Below are positions 40,074 through 48,821 of a stretch of 64,000 nt of DNA, in pieces; the stretch's first letter is position 1, and every line of letters starts with the position of its first letter. The translations under genes were made by a program, and so were the position numbers. Below the pieces are notes generated by a model, which ran no database searches, had not been told where the DNA came from, and was given only the letters and a program-made list of their open reading frames with translations. Origin of the DNA: Azospira inquinata (lineage in GTDB: Bacteria; Pseudomonadota; Gammaproteobacteria; Burkholderiales; Rhodocyclaceae); NCBI RefSeq assembly GCF_018905915.1, contig NZ_CP064782.1, positions 124,001-188,000 of the forward strand, in the 5' to 3' direction.

Positions 40074-41453
40074 ATGAATGCACCCCAATCCCCCCTGAAC
40101 AAGGTCCGGGCCGCCAAGCTGGAGCTCTACCGGAACAAGGGCAAAATCCATCCCCGGGCCGTGCGGGGCCGTTTTAGCCGCCTGCGCTGGAGCCTGGTCT
40201 GGGCCACCCAGCTGGTCTTTTTCGGCGCCTGCTGGCTGACCTGGCAGGGCCGCCCCGCCCTGCTCTTCGACATTCAGCAGGAGAAATTCCACCTCTTCGG
40301 CCTCACCCTCTGGCCCCAGGACGCCCTGCTCCTGGCCATTGCCCTGATCCTGGCGGCCACCGGCCTGTTTCTGGTCACCGCCCTGGCGGGCCGTCTGTTC
40401 TGCGGCTTTCTCTGCCCCCAGACCGTCTATACGGCCATCTTCACCTGGATTGAGGCCAAGGTGGAGGGGGACCACCTGGCCCGGCTACGCCTGGAACAAA
40501 GCCCCTGGACACCCCGCAAGCTGGCCCTGCGCACCGTCAAACACGGCCTCTGGCTGCTCTTTTCCGCCTGGACCGCCATCACCTTCGTGGGCTACTTCAC
40601 CCCCATCCGGGAATTACTGGGCGCCCTGGGACATGGCCACATCGGGCCCTGGCAAGGCTTCTGGCTGGGCTTCTACGCCCTTTTCACCTATCTCCAGGCG
40701 GGTTTCGCCCGGGAGGCGGTATGCCAGCACATGTGTCCCTATTCCCGCTTCCAGGGGGTGATGTATGACCCGGCCACCCGCAGCGTCAGTTACGACGCCA
40801 CCCGGGGCGAACCCCGGGGCCGCCCCGCCCCGGGACAAAAGGGCGGGGACTGTGTGGATTGCGGTATCTGCGTGGAGGTCTGCCCCACGGGCATCGACAT
40901 CCGCCAGGGGCTCCAGTACCAGTGCATCAACTGCGGCCTGTGCATTGACGCCTGCGACCAGGTCATGGCCCGGACCGGCAAGCCCGCCGGCCTGATCCGC
41001 ATCGCCTCCCCCCTGGAACTGGCGGGCCGGGCCGCCCCCGGCCACCGGCCCCGGCTAGCGGTCTATGGGGGCCTGATCCTGCTCTTCCTCGGTTTGGGCA
41101 CCTGGACCGCCCTGGAGCGACCGGACCTGCGGGTGGATGTGCTGCGGGACCGGGGCGCTCTGTCCCGGGAGACCCCGGAAGGGCGCATTGAAAACGCCTA
41201 CACCCTGCGCCTCGCCAACCTGGCGGAACGGCCCCGGCAGCTGGAAGTCTCGGTGGCGGGCCTGCCCGGCCTGAGCCTGGTGGGGGCGAGTCGCTTCACC
41301 ACCGCCCCGGGCAGCGTGCGCACCATCCAGGTCACCGTCTCCGCCCCGGCGGAGGCGGCCCCCAGGGGCTCCCGCCCCATCGTCTTTCAAATCCAGCCCC
41401 AGGAAGGGGGCCAGAGCCTGATAAAGGAAAAAAGCACTTTCGTTCATCTGTAA
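40074..41453 (+). CDS. ccoG: Cytochrome c oxidase accessory protein CcoG
   Basis: A 459-residue membrane polyferredoxin needed for cbb3-type oxidase assembly, probably by reducing copper for CcoN. Five or so helices (about 38-56, 83-106, 160-178, 192-215, 325-345) surround the region GRLFCGFLCPQTVYT and two [4Fe-4S] motifs: Cys260/263/266/270 (CVDCGICVEVCP) and Cys284/287/290/294 (CINCGLCIDACD). A C-terminal immunoglobulin-like domain (about 350-459) is typical. I chose the ATG at 40074, which has an AGGAGG site. The ccoNOP genes are not next to it in this window. Confidence 0.96.
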   Translation: MNAPQSPLNKVRAAKLELYRNKGKIHPRAVRGRFSRLRWSLVWATQLVFFGACWLTWQGRPALLFDIQQEKFHLFGLTLWPQDALLLAIALILAATGLFLVTALAGRLFCGFLCPQTVYTAIFTWIEAKVEGDHLARLRLEQSPWTPRKLALRTVKHGLWLLFSAWTAITFVGYFTPIRELLGALGHGHIGPWQGFWLGFYALFTYLQAGFAREAVCQHMCPYSRFQGVMYDPATRSVSYDATRGEPRGRPAPGQKGGDCVDCGICVEVCPTGIDIRQGLQYQCINCGLCIDACDQVMARTGKPAGLIRIASPLELAGRAAPGHRPRLAVYGGLILLFLGLGTWTALERPDLRVDVLRDRGALSRETPEGRIENAYTLRLANLAERPRQLEVSVAGLPGLSLVGASRFTTAPGSVRTIQVTVSAPAEAAPRGSRPIVFQIQPQEGGQSLIKEKSTFVHL

Positions 41454-41471
41454 GCCCTGGTCCGCACCCAC

Positions 41472-41500
41472 AAAAAAGCCTCCCTAACGGAGGCTTTTTC
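41472..41500 (+). terminator. Bidirectional terminator between ccoG and the oxidoreductase gene
   Basis: Stem AAAAAGCCTCC / GGAGGCTTTTT with loop CTAAC. It is 19 bases past the ccoG stop and can also serve the convergent minus-strand gene. Confidence 0.9.
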
Positions 41501-41539
41501 TTTTCCCTTTTCCGAAGCCAAGCCTCGGGCAGGCCCATC

Positions 41540-42640
41540 TCAATCCGCCGGGCGATAGCGCTCCAGCCAATGGGCGTAGGGGGCGGGCAACACCCAGGAG
41601 GGGCGGGGCTCGTGCAGGGCCTGGGCGGCCTGGTAGGGCCAGTGGGGATTGGCCAGATGGGCCCGGCCCACCATCACCAGATCCATCTGTTCCCGGGCCA
41701 CCACCTGGTCTGCCAAGGCCGGCTTGTCGATGCCCCAGGCGGAAGCCACGGGCAAACCGGCCTCCCGGCGCACCCGTTCGGCCACCGGCGCCAGGAAGGC
41801 CGGGCCCCAGGGCACCTGGGTGTCCGGTATGGTGAAGCCCACGCTCACGCTGAGCAGATCCAGGCCACCGGCCTTGAATTCCCGGGTGAGCTCGATGGAT
41901 TCCGCCAGGGTTTCCCCATCCCGTCCATCGTATTCCAGGACACCGAAGCGGGCGGTGAGGGGCAGGTTTTCCGGCCAGACCCGGCGCACCGCCGCCAGGG
42001 TTTCCAGAAGAAAGCGATGGCGGCCCCGGGCGTCGCCCCCGTAGGCGTCGTCCCGCTGGTTGCTGTGGGAGGAGAAGAAGCTCTGGGCCAGATAGCCGTG
42101 GGCGAAATGGAGTTCCAGCCACTCAAATCCCGCCTCCCGGGCCCGCCGGGCGGCATCCACGAAGTCCTGCTGGACCCGCTGAATGTCCGCCAGGGTCATG
42201 GCCCGGGGCACCCGGGGCAAATTGGCACCAAAGGCCAGGGCCGAGGGAGCGATGGGCTCCCAGGCGGCGGGATCGTCCGCGGGCAGGTGGTCATCCCCTT
42301 CCCAGGGCAGATGGGCGCTAGCCTTGCGTCCCGCATGGCCGATCTGGATGCCCGGCACGGCGCCCCCTGCCTTGATGGCAGCGGCTACCCGGGCCAGCCC
42401 CTGGGCCTGGGCATCGTTCCACAGGCCCAGGCAGGCCGGGGTAATACGCCCTTCCGGGGCCACCGCCGTGGCCTCCACAATCACCAGCCCGGCACCGCCC
42501 CGGCTCAAGCCGGCGTAATGGACGGCGTGCCACTCGTTGCTCAATCCATCCACCGCCCTGTACTGGCACATGGGGGGCACGGCGATGCGGTTGCGCAGGG
42601 TCACATCCTTGAGTTTAAAAGGGGAAAACAAAGCCGACAT
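41540..42640 (-). CDS. Old yellow enzyme family NADH:flavin oxidoreductase (YqjM-like)
   Basis: A 366-residue FMN-dependent ene-reductase of the YqjM/thermophilic-like class. Cys25 in PPMCQY corresponds to the redox-tuning cysteine of YqjM. QIGHAGRKAS supplies the substrate-binding His, and HFAHGYLAQSFFSSHSNQRDDAYGG is the central signature. MVGRAHLANPHWP near the end is the FMN phosphate site. Such enzymes reduce activated C=C bonds and are linked to oxidative or electrophile stress. I start at the ATG at 42640, since TGGAG lies six bases before it; the ATG at 42646 would overlap that site. It converges on ccoG. Confidence 0.95.
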   Translation of the reverse strand: MSALFSPFKLKDVTLRNRIAVPPMCQYRAVDGLSNEWHAVHYAGLSRGGAGLVIVEATAVAPEGRITPACLGLWNDAQAQGLARVAAAIKAGGAVPGIQIGHAGRKASAHLPWEGDDHLPADDPAAWEPIAPSALAFGANLPRVPRAMTLADIQRVQQDFVDAARRAREAGFEWLELHFAHGYLAQSFFSSHSNQRDDAYGGDARGRHRFLLETLAAVRRVWPENLPLTARFGVLEYDGRDGETLAESIELTREFKAGGLDLLSVSVGFTIPDTQVPWGPAFLAPVAERVRREAGLPVASAWGIDKPALADQVVAREQMDLVMVGRAHLANPHWPYQAAQALHEPRPSWVLPAPYAHWLERYRPAD

Positions 42641-43007
42641 GGCCATCTCCAAAAAGACCAGGCCCGGGCCTGGTGAGCAGCAATCATCCCAAAATTGGGG
42701 AAAAAGGGGCGCTCCTGGGGCACCGTTGAAAGGCGCCCCAGGGCTAGGGCAAAACGGGGGTTGGGAAACCTGGGACATCCCGGGCCCCGGGGCCAAACGC
42801 CCCAGGCCAATCCCCTATCCCGGAAAAGGCGCAATCGGGCCGCCCAGGAGTCGTTTCCCTTAAGGAAGACCGGCCCGGGCACCGGGGGTTCCCGGCCCCG
42901 GTCCTTGCCCTGTAGGGCAAAAGGCCTTGGGGCTTGGGCGGTGGGCCACTAGAATAGGCCACCTTCCTTTTCGCCCCCAGGGAAGACCTTTCTATTTGGA
43001 GAACACC
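42641..43007. promoter_or_regulatory. Intergenic region with candidate promoter TTGGGG-N17-TAGAAT
   Basis: The spacer diverges from the old yellow enzyme toward the CigR-like gene. It contains -35 TTGGGG (42927-42932) and -10 TAGAAT (42950-42955) with ideal spacing, pointing to the CigR-like gene. No gene is seen in the rest. Confidence 0.45.
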
Positions 43008-43550
43008 ATGACCCATAAAAGAACCCGATCTCCCCTCCTCCTTCTCCTGGGCGGCCTCCTACTATCTACCGGAGTCTGGGCCGATCCCCCCTCCTGGGCC
43101 GGGGGCGGCCATGGCCGGCCGCCCATGGAGGACCGGGGCCCCAATCCTGGTCCCCAAGGGGATTGGGGCAACCAGGACCGTCACGGCAATCAGGATCGCC
43201 GGGAAGATCGGCGGGAGGAACGCCGGGATGACCGGGCCGATTTCCGCTTCGCCGAGCAGCACCGCTACGCGGTGCGGGATTACTACGGGGCGGAACTGGG
43301 CCGGGGCCATTGCCCCCCGGGACTAGCCAAAAAGCACAATGGCTGCCTGCCCCCGGGACAGGCGCGCAAGTGGCGCATGGGCCAGCCCCTGCCCCGGGGC
43401 GTGACGGTCTATGCCCTGCCCCCGGAACTGGTCACCCGCATGGGGCCGCCTCCCTCCGGCTATCGCTATGTCCGGGTGGCGTCCGACATTCTGATGGTGG
43501 CCGTGGGCACCCAGATGGTGGTGGACGCCATTTCTGATCTGGGCCGGTAA
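43008..43550 (+). CDS. CigR/RcnB-like envelope protein
   Basis: A 180-residue protein with a signal peptide (hydrophobic 10-23, cleavage after VWA at about 26). A middle stretch rich in Asp, Arg, Gln and Gly (about 40-80) looks unstructured. The C-terminal half has CPPGLAKKHNGCLPPGQARKW, then PLPRGVTVYALPPEL and a hydrophobic end VRVASDILMVAVGTQMVVDAI, all features of the RcnB/CigR family. CigR of Salmonella is a membrane anti-virulence regulator; RcnB affects metal balance. The exact role here is unknown. A strong terminator follows. Confidence 0.8.
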   Translation: MTHKRTRSPLLLLLGGLLLSTGVWADPPSWAGGGHGRPPMEDRGPNPGPQGDWGNQDRHGNQDRREDRREERRDDRADFRFAEQHRYAVRDYYGAELGRGHCPPGLAKKHNGCLPPGQARKWRMGQPLPRGVTVYALPPELVTRMGPPPSGYRYVRVASDILMVAVGTQMVVDAISDLGR

Positions 43551-43581
43551 GCCTTCCCCCACCGCTTCTGCGGCGGCTGCC

Positions 43582-43608
43582 ACGCCTCCTTCCGGAGGCG
43601 TTTTTTTT
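43582..43608 (+). terminator. Terminator after the CigR-like gene
   Basis: Stem ACGCCTCC / GGAGGCGT with loop TTCC and eight T residues. It starts 32 bases after the stop. Confidence 0.9.
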
Positions 43609-43996
43609 GGGGGGGCCTTTACCCTGGCCTCCCCCCGGGCCACAGCGTAAAATCCAGCCTCGCCGGCCCGGGGATGGCCGAGGGCCGACCGGGTCTGCCT
43701 CTCCCGGTCACCTCCGCCCCAAGCCAGGAAGGACGGGCTTCTTCCCCCCCATGGGCTGAAGAGGGTTGCTATTCCTTGCTGAACCGCCTGGCCCGGGCTA
43801 GATCGCCAATCCACGCCCTTTTTCAGGCCATTTTTTAGCCTACTTTCCTGGACTTTTTCCAAACTTCCCCCCGCCCTTTGGAGGGAAATGATCCCCCCGG
43901 CCCGGGCCCTTTTCCCAAAGCCGGAGGAACGGAATCCGGTTTCGCCAGTCAGATGGCCAGCCCCGGCTCTCCCTTCATCACCTGTTGCTATCGCCC
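43609..43996. other. Intergenic region upstream of rlhA
   Basis: About 390 bases without a clear gene. TAAAAT at 43648-43653 is a possible -10, but the -35 is weak and the leader would be over 300 bases. CAGGGAAATG-like starts have no supported frame. Confidence 0.5.
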
Positions 43997-46081
43997 ATGA
44001 CCGCCACGCCCCGCCCCCTGGAACTCCTCGCCCCCGCCAAAAACGCCCAGTTCGGCATGGAGGCCATTCTCCACGGGGCGGACGCGGTATATATCGGCGG
44101 CCCGGCCTTCGGCGCCCGCTCCAATGCGGGCAATTCGGTGGAAGATATCCGCCGGCTGGCGGAATTCGCCCACCCCTACCGGGCCAAGGTGCTGGTGGCC
44201 CTGAACACCATTTTGCGGGACGAGGAACTGGAACCGGCCCGGCGCATCGCCTGGGAGCTTTACGAGGCCGGGGCGGACGCCCTGATTCTCCAGGACATGG
44301 GCCTCCTGGAACTGGACCTGCCCCCCCTGGAACTCCACGCCAGCACCCAGACGGACAACCGGAGCCCGGCCAAGGTGAAATTTCTCCAGGACGTGGGCTT
44401 TTCCCAGGTGGTCCTGGCCCGGGAACTGTCCCTGGAGCAAATCCGCAAGGTGGCGGCGGACACGGACGTGGCCCTGGAATTCTTTATCCACGGCGCCCTC
44501 TGCGTCAGCTACAGCGGCCAGTGCTACATCAGCCACGCCCACACGGGGCGCAGCGCCAACCGGGGGGAATGCTCCCAGGCCTGCCGCCTGCCCTACACCC
44601 TGGAGGATCAGGAGGGCCATACCCTGGCGGCGGACCAGCACCTGCTCTCCATGAAGGACAACGACCAGAGCGCCAATCTGGCGGCCCTGGCGGAAGCGGG
44701 CATCCGCTCCTTCAAAATCGAAGGGCGGCTCAAGGACCTGTCCTACGTCAAAAACATCACCGCCCATTACCGCCAGCTTCTGGACCGGGTCATCGCCGAC
44801 CACCCGGGCTATACCCGGGCCTCCCTGGGGCGCACCACCACCACCTTCACCCCCCTGCCGGAAAAAACCTTCAACCGGGGCGCCACGGATTATTTCGTCC
44901 ATGGGCGGCAGAGCGAGGTGGGGGCCTTCGATACCCCCAGTTTCGCCGGGCGCCGCCTGGGCACCGTGACCCGGCTGGGCAAGGGCTGGTTCGAGGTAAC
45001 CCCGGAGGACCCCCTGGTGGTGCTCCACAACGGGGATGGCCTGTCCTACTTCGACGGGGAAGGGGAACTGGTGGGCCTGCGCCTCAATACGGTGGAAAAA
45101 ACGGGCCAGACCTGGCGCTGCGCCCCCAATGCCCTGCCCGCCGATCTGATCCCGGGCATCGCCCTGCAACGGAACCGGGACCAGGAATTCGAGCGTCTGC
45201 TGGAGAAAAAGTCCGCCGAACGGCGCATCCCCATCCGCCTTCACCTGAAAGAAACCGCCACGGGCTTTACCCTCACCCTCACCGATCCCCAGGGCCTCCA
45301 GGCCCGGGCGGCGGTGGATCATCCCAAGGAACCGGCCCGCAACGGGGATCAGGCCTGGAAGCCCCTGGCAGACCAGTTGGGCAAGCTGGGTAACACCCTG
45401 TACTGCCTGGCGGACAACGGGGCAGAAGAGACCCCGACGGCGGCGCCTCAGCTTGAGGTTTCCAACGCCTGCGGGGAAGCACCGCAGCAAGGCGTATCAC
45501 AAGCGACTTCGGCCCCGACCGCCTCCGCCCCGAAGGCGGCGGAGAACGGCGCTCCCGGACTGGCCCGGGCCCCGGAAACCCCACCCCTGCTGCACCCCGC
45601 CATCACCCTGGCCCTGAGCCAGCCCTGGTTCCTGCCCGCCGGGGTCATCAACGCCCTGCGCCGGGACGCGGTGGCCCAACTGGATGCCGCCCGGGCCGCC
45701 GCCTACCAGCGCCCGCCCCGGGCTCCAGCGGTGGAGCCCCCCGCCCTCTACCCGGAAAGTGACCTCACCTACCTGGGCAATGTGTATAACGCCCGGGCCC
45801 GGGCCTTCTACACCCGCCACGGGGTAGAGCTGATCGCCCCGGCCTACGAAAGCAATGAGGAAAAGGGCGCCGTCTCCCTGATGATCACCAAGCACTGCCT
45901 GCGCTACAGCTTCAACCTCTGCCCCAAGGTGGTCAAAGGCGTGCGCCCCGATCCCCTGGTGCTGGTGAACGGCAAGGAACGCCTGACCCTGCGCTTTGAC
46001 TGCAAAAAGTGCGAAATGCACGTGGTGGGCAAACTGAAAAAGCACCGCAGCGTCCAGCTGACGGTGCAGGGCGGGCACTAG
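43997..46081 (+). CDS. rlhA: U32 family protein RlhA-like, 23S rRNA hydroxylation
   Basis: A 694-residue U32 family protein. The N-terminal barrel (about 5-330) has the U32 signature FFIHGALCVSYSGQCYIS and further cysteines (GECSQACRLPY) that likely bind an iron-sulfur cluster. The C-terminal part (about 380-694) fits the extra domain of the long members, such as E. coli RlhA (about 650 residues), which makes 5-hydroxycytidine at 23S rRNA position 2501 using prephenate. The short tRNA paralogue TrhP lacks it. An Ala/Pro-rich insert of about 60 residues (codons about 45414-45594) contains a GC palindrome. I chose the ATG at 43997 rather than the TTG at 43985. Confidence 0.87.
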   Translation: MTATPRPLELLAPAKNAQFGMEAILHGADAVYIGGPAFGARSNAGNSVEDIRRLAEFAHPYRAKVLVALNTILRDEELEPARRIAWELYEAGADALILQDMGLLELDLPPLELHASTQTDNRSPAKVKFLQDVGFSQVVLARELSLEQIRKVAADTDVALEFFIHGALCVSYSGQCYISHAHTGRSANRGECSQACRLPYTLEDQEGHTLAADQHLLSMKDNDQSANLAALAEAGIRSFKIEGRLKDLSYVKNITAHYRQLLDRVIADHPGYTRASLGRTTTTFTPLPEKTFNRGATDYFVHGRQSEVGAFDTPSFAGRRLGTVTRLGKGWFEVTPEDPLVVLHNGDGLSYFDGEGELVGLRLNTVEKTGQTWRCAPNALPADLIPGIALQRNRDQEFERLLEKKSAERRIPIRLHLKETATGFTLTLTDPQGLQARAAVDHPKEPARNGDQAWKPLADQLGKLGNTLYCLADNGAEETPTAAPQLEVSNACGEAPQQGVSQATSAPTASAPKAAENGAPGLARAPETPPLLHPAITLALSQPWFLPAGVINALRRDAVAQLDAARAAAYQRPPRAPAVEPPALYPESDLTYLGNVYNARARAFYTRHGVELIAPAYESNEEKGAVSLMITKHCLRYSFNLCPKVVKGVRPDPLVLVNGKERLTLRFDCKKCEMHVVGKLKKHRSVQLTVQGGH

Positions 46082-46167
46082 GGGCCGCCCTCAAGCGCCC
46101 CGGAGCCCTCCCCCGCCCTCTTAAGGTGCCCAGGCACGACCCTGGCCAAGGGCGGCGGCGGAAGCCC

Positions 46168-47283
46168 TCAGAGGGGCATATCCGCCGTGCCCGGCAGGAT
46201 GCAGCGGGGATATTCCCGGGTCCGGTCCAGGCAGCCGCCGTCGCCGTACACGCCCCCCGGGTCCCGGGGACGCAGCATGAGGGTGAGGATTTCCTGCATT
46301 TCCACCGGATTGGCCCGGCTGGCATCCACCAGGGCGGCCACCCGGGTTTCGTCCATGGCCAGCTGGCCGTCTGGGCCCGTGGTCAGGCCGTTGCGCCAGT
46401 GGTAGAGCTCCAGGCATTTATCCACCAGGGTGTAGGGCCGGTGCCGCTGCCAGAAGTTGGCGAACTGGCCGCCTCCCAGGTAAATGGTCCAGGAGCCTTC
46501 ATAGCCGGGCACGTCGGCGGAAGCCTCGTCCGGATTGCGGAACCAGACCCGGTCCCCGGGCACGTAATAATCCGCCGGCAGCCCCACTTCCGCCCCGTAT
46601 TCCACCAGGAAGGTGTCGTGGAAGCGCCGGGATTTGATCAGGGACACCCGGCTGCAATCTTCCAGACGGCGGTAAAGGGCCGGGTGGCTGGCCTTCATTT
46701 CCGCCGCCATGCCGGTGAGCATGGCGTATTCCGAGGCCCGGTAACAGGAAAAAGCGTAGCGGGGGCCCTGATCCTCGGGCTGGGTGGCGGCTACCAGGGC
46801 GGTCACCAGATCCGCCTCCGGGGCAATGGCAAAGCCCTCTTCCCCTTCCACCCACCAGGCAGCGGGCCGGTCTGCCGCCGCCGTATTGAAGGTGAGCTCG
46901 GTTTCCCGGGCCGCCTCCACAATACCCAGACGCATGCGCAGATTGGCTTCCAGTTCCCCCAGATTGGGGAAGGTAAAGGCCACCGGCCCCGTAAGCATGC
47001 GGGCAAAGATTTCAAAACTCAGATCGTCCCGCCCCAGTTCCCGGGCATTCCGGCATTCCATGGCTTGCAGACGGCCCAGATAGGGAGCCGCCGGGTCGGG
47101 GAGAAAACGGGCGGAGAGCCCCGCACCCTGCCGTCGCACCTCCACCCGATGGGCCAGGCCCCGGGCCTCCAGCAGACGGGAATAGGCTTCCAAGGCCGCC
47201 AGGGCCGTTTCCTGGGCTTCCAGGGTAACCACAATGCCGGAAGTGACACAGTTCCGGACCGGGGAAAGCAGGGCCTCGCTCAT
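46168..47283 (-). CDS. Tgl-like protein-glutamine gamma-glutamyltransferase (tentative)
   Basis: A 371-residue cytosolic-looking protein. Residues about 175-330 resemble bacterial transglutaminase Tgl: candidate catalytic Cys180 in AFSCYRASEYAML, then VPGDRVWFRNPDE, EGSWTIYLGGGQFANFW and YTLVDKCLELYHWRNG. Tgl of Bacillus cross-links spore coat proteins by Gln-Lys bonds; here the setting is a non-spore former, so the role is unknown. The N-terminal 150 residues match nothing I recognise. The ATG at 47283 is preceded by a consensus -10. Single gene, flanked by rlhA (convergent) and slyX. Confidence 0.55.
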   Translation of the reverse strand: MSEALLSPVRNCVTSGIVVTLEAQETALAALEAYSRLLEARGLAHRVEVRRQGAGLSARFLPDPAAPYLGRLQAMECRNARELGRDDLSFEIFARMLTGPVAFTFPNLGELEANLRMRLGIVEAARETELTFNTAAADRPAAWWVEGEEGFAIAPEADLVTALVAATQPEDQGPRYAFSCYRASEYAMLTGMAAEMKASHPALYRRLEDCSRVSLIKSRRFHDTFLVEYGAEVGLPADYYVPGDRVWFRNPDEASADVPGYEGSWTIYLGGGQFANFWQRHRPYTLVDKCLELYHWRNGLTTGPDGQLAMDETRVAALVDASRANPVEMQEILTLMLRPRDPGGVYGDGGCLDRTREYPRCILPGTADMPL

Positions 47284-47313
47284 CGTCCTAACCCTTTGAA
47301 TTTTGGTGGGACG

Positions 47314-47319
47314 ATTATA
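47314..47319 (-). promoter_or_regulatory. Consensus -10 TATAAT for the Tgl-like gene
   Basis: TATAAT on the minus strand, 31 bases before the ATG at 47283. The -35 is less clear (TTGTAT at 15 bases or TGGTTG at 18 bases upstream). The spacer 47284-47515 holds no gene. Confidence 0.45.
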
Positions 47320-47470
47320 GATATATTGACGCCAATACAACCACCGGATTTGTGTCCAATTGTTTCCCTAACGTCAGGAAATAGTCAGGTTTCTTGAAAG
47401 CCGGAATAAACCCAACAAAAAACCCGGACCGCATAGGCTGCAGTACCGGGCTAAGTCGCCGATTTTTAAG

Positions 47471-47496
47471 CAAAAAGAAGGGCGGTCCGGCCGCCC
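47471..47496 (-). terminator. Terminator after slyX
   Basis: Stem GGGCGG / CCGCCC with a 5-base loop and an A-rich stretch to its left, which becomes the U tract of a minus-strand transcript. It lies about 20 bases after the slyX stop. Confidence 0.7.
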
Positions 47497-47515
47497 CTCC
47501 TCTACCGTCTCAAAC

Positions 47516-47719
47516 TCAATAATGGGGCGGAATTTCGTCCCGCAGGGTGCGCCCTTCCCCGGCCACGGTCAGGCCTTGGACCTGGTTATAGACTTCCCGC
47601 AACTGTTTTTGCAGAAAGTCGATCTGCTCCTGCTGGCGAAAGACGGTGAGGTTGAGGGTTTCCAGCAGGTCTTCCGCATAGGCCAGCTTGATTTCCAGTT
47701 CGGTGAGGCGGGATTCCAT
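47516..47719 (-). CDS. slyX: SlyX family protein
   Basis: A 67-residue SlyX protein, usual length about 70. It is a coiled coil (MESRLTELEIKLAYAEDLLETLN then VFRQQEQIDFLQKQLREVYNQVQ) with the typical proline-rich end DEIPPHY. It is named for its position next to slyD in E. coli; its function is unknown. The ATG at 47719 is used; the longer open frame upstream is low-complexity. It lies 59 bases downstream of the LysR gene on the same strand. Confidence 0.93.
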   Translation of the reverse strand: MESRLTELEIKLAYAEDLLETLNLTVFRQQEQIDFLQKQLREVYNQVQGLTVAGEGRTLRDEIPPHY

Positions 47720-47778
47720 GACGATTCTCCGGTGAGGGGACGGGCATTTTAGCCTCTCCCCGGGGTGCCGTCCCGGGC

Positions 47779-48714
47779 TCAGGGAGCCGGGGGCACGGGC
47801 CGGCCGGAGGCAGGCTCCCGGGGGGCGTAGCCGGGCCCCAGGGTTTCCTCCGTCAGGGCCACGAAGGCCCGCCCGGCGTGGGAAAGGTAGCCCCCCTTGT
47901 TCCAGATCAGGGCCAGATGCCAGGGAATCAGGGGTTCCACCAGGGGCACCCAGCAAAACTGCACCGGGTTGAGCTTTTCACAGACGATGCGGGGCAGCAG
48001 GGCCACCCCCAGGCGGGCCCCCACCAGGGCGGCAATAAAGTCCCACTGGTTGGACCGGCTGGCGATGGCGGGGGTGAAGCCCGCCCGCCGCCCGGCTTCC
48101 AGAATGCGGCCGGAAAGGACGAAGTCGTCGTTGTAAAGAATGAAGGACTCGTAGGCCAGATCCCCCATGGTGACCCGCTCCCAGCTGCTCCAGGGAGAAT
48201 CCCGGGGGGCCAGAAGACAGAGTTCTGAATAGGCGAAGGGCTGGGTTTCAAACTGGGCCTGGTCCGTGGGCAGGACCGTGACCCCCACGTCCAGACGGCC
48301 GTGGGCGATTTCCGTTTCAATGGCCAGGGCCCCGTCTTCCACGATTTTCAATTCCACCTGGGGATGGCGCATCCGGTAGGCCCGCAGCACGGGGGCGAAA
48401 AAGGTGGAACCCACCATGGGGGAAAGGCCGATGGCCAACCTTCCCCGGGCCAGGGCCCCCAGGTCCGCCAGTTCGGCCTGGAGCCGGGCCTGGGCGGCCA
48501 GCACGTCCTGGCCCCGCTCAAAGGCCACCCGCCCTGCGTCGGTGAGGCGGAAGCTGCGCCCCTGACGGATCAGCAGGGGGGTGCCCAGTTCGGTTTCTAG
48601 CTGGCGCACCATTTTGCTGATGGTGGGCTGGGTGACGAAGAGGACCTGGGCGGCCTTGGTGAAGCTGCTTTGCCGAACTACTTCGACAAAATAACGGAGG
48701 GCGCGGACGTCCAT
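47779..48714 (-). CDS. LysR-family regulator, CidR-like by position
   Basis: A 311-residue LysR regulator. The helix-turn-helix is at about 1-60 (MDVRALRYFVEVVRQSSFTKAAQVLFVTQPTISK in pieces) and the effector domain covers about 90-295. It diverges from lrgA/lrgB (cidA/cidB) genes, the arrangement of CidR, which in Staphylococcus and Bacillus activates cidAB in response to acetate or pyruvate overflow. That target is inferred from position. An AT-rich operator-like dyad lies in the spacer. Confidence 0.93.
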   Translation of the reverse strand: MDVRALRYFVEVVRQSSFTKAAQVLFVTQPTISKMVRQLETELGTPLLIRQGRSFRLTDAGRVAFERGQDVLAAQARLQAELADLGALARGRLAIGLSPMVGSTFFAPVLRAYRMRHPQVELKIVEDGALAIETEIAHGRLDVGVTVLPTDQAQFETQPFAYSELCLLAPRDSPWSSWERVTMGDLAYESFILYNDDFVLSGRILEAGRRAGFTPAIASRSNQWDFIAALVGARLGVALLPRIVCEKLNPVQFCWVPLVEPLIPWHLALIWNKGGYLSHAGRAFVALTEETLGPGYAPREPASGRPVPPAP

Positions 48715-48742
48715 TCACTCATTCCTTATTTGCATTGTTTTT

Positions 48743-48757
48743 ATGATTTTAATTCAT
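48743..48757. promoter_or_regulatory. LysR-type operator in the lrgAB spacer
   Basis: ATGA-N7-TCAT dyad (ATGATTTTAATTCAT) within an AT-rich stretch, with a T-N11-A core. A TATACT -10 at 48781-48786 with a poor -35 (TTTATC, 17-base spacing) points to an activator-dependent promoter for lrgA. Confidence 0.5.
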
Positions 48758-48821
48758 TTTATCCATGAATCACCCCTGACTATACTTGCTTCATCCCCAA
48801 TCCCAACAGATTACAAAAAAC

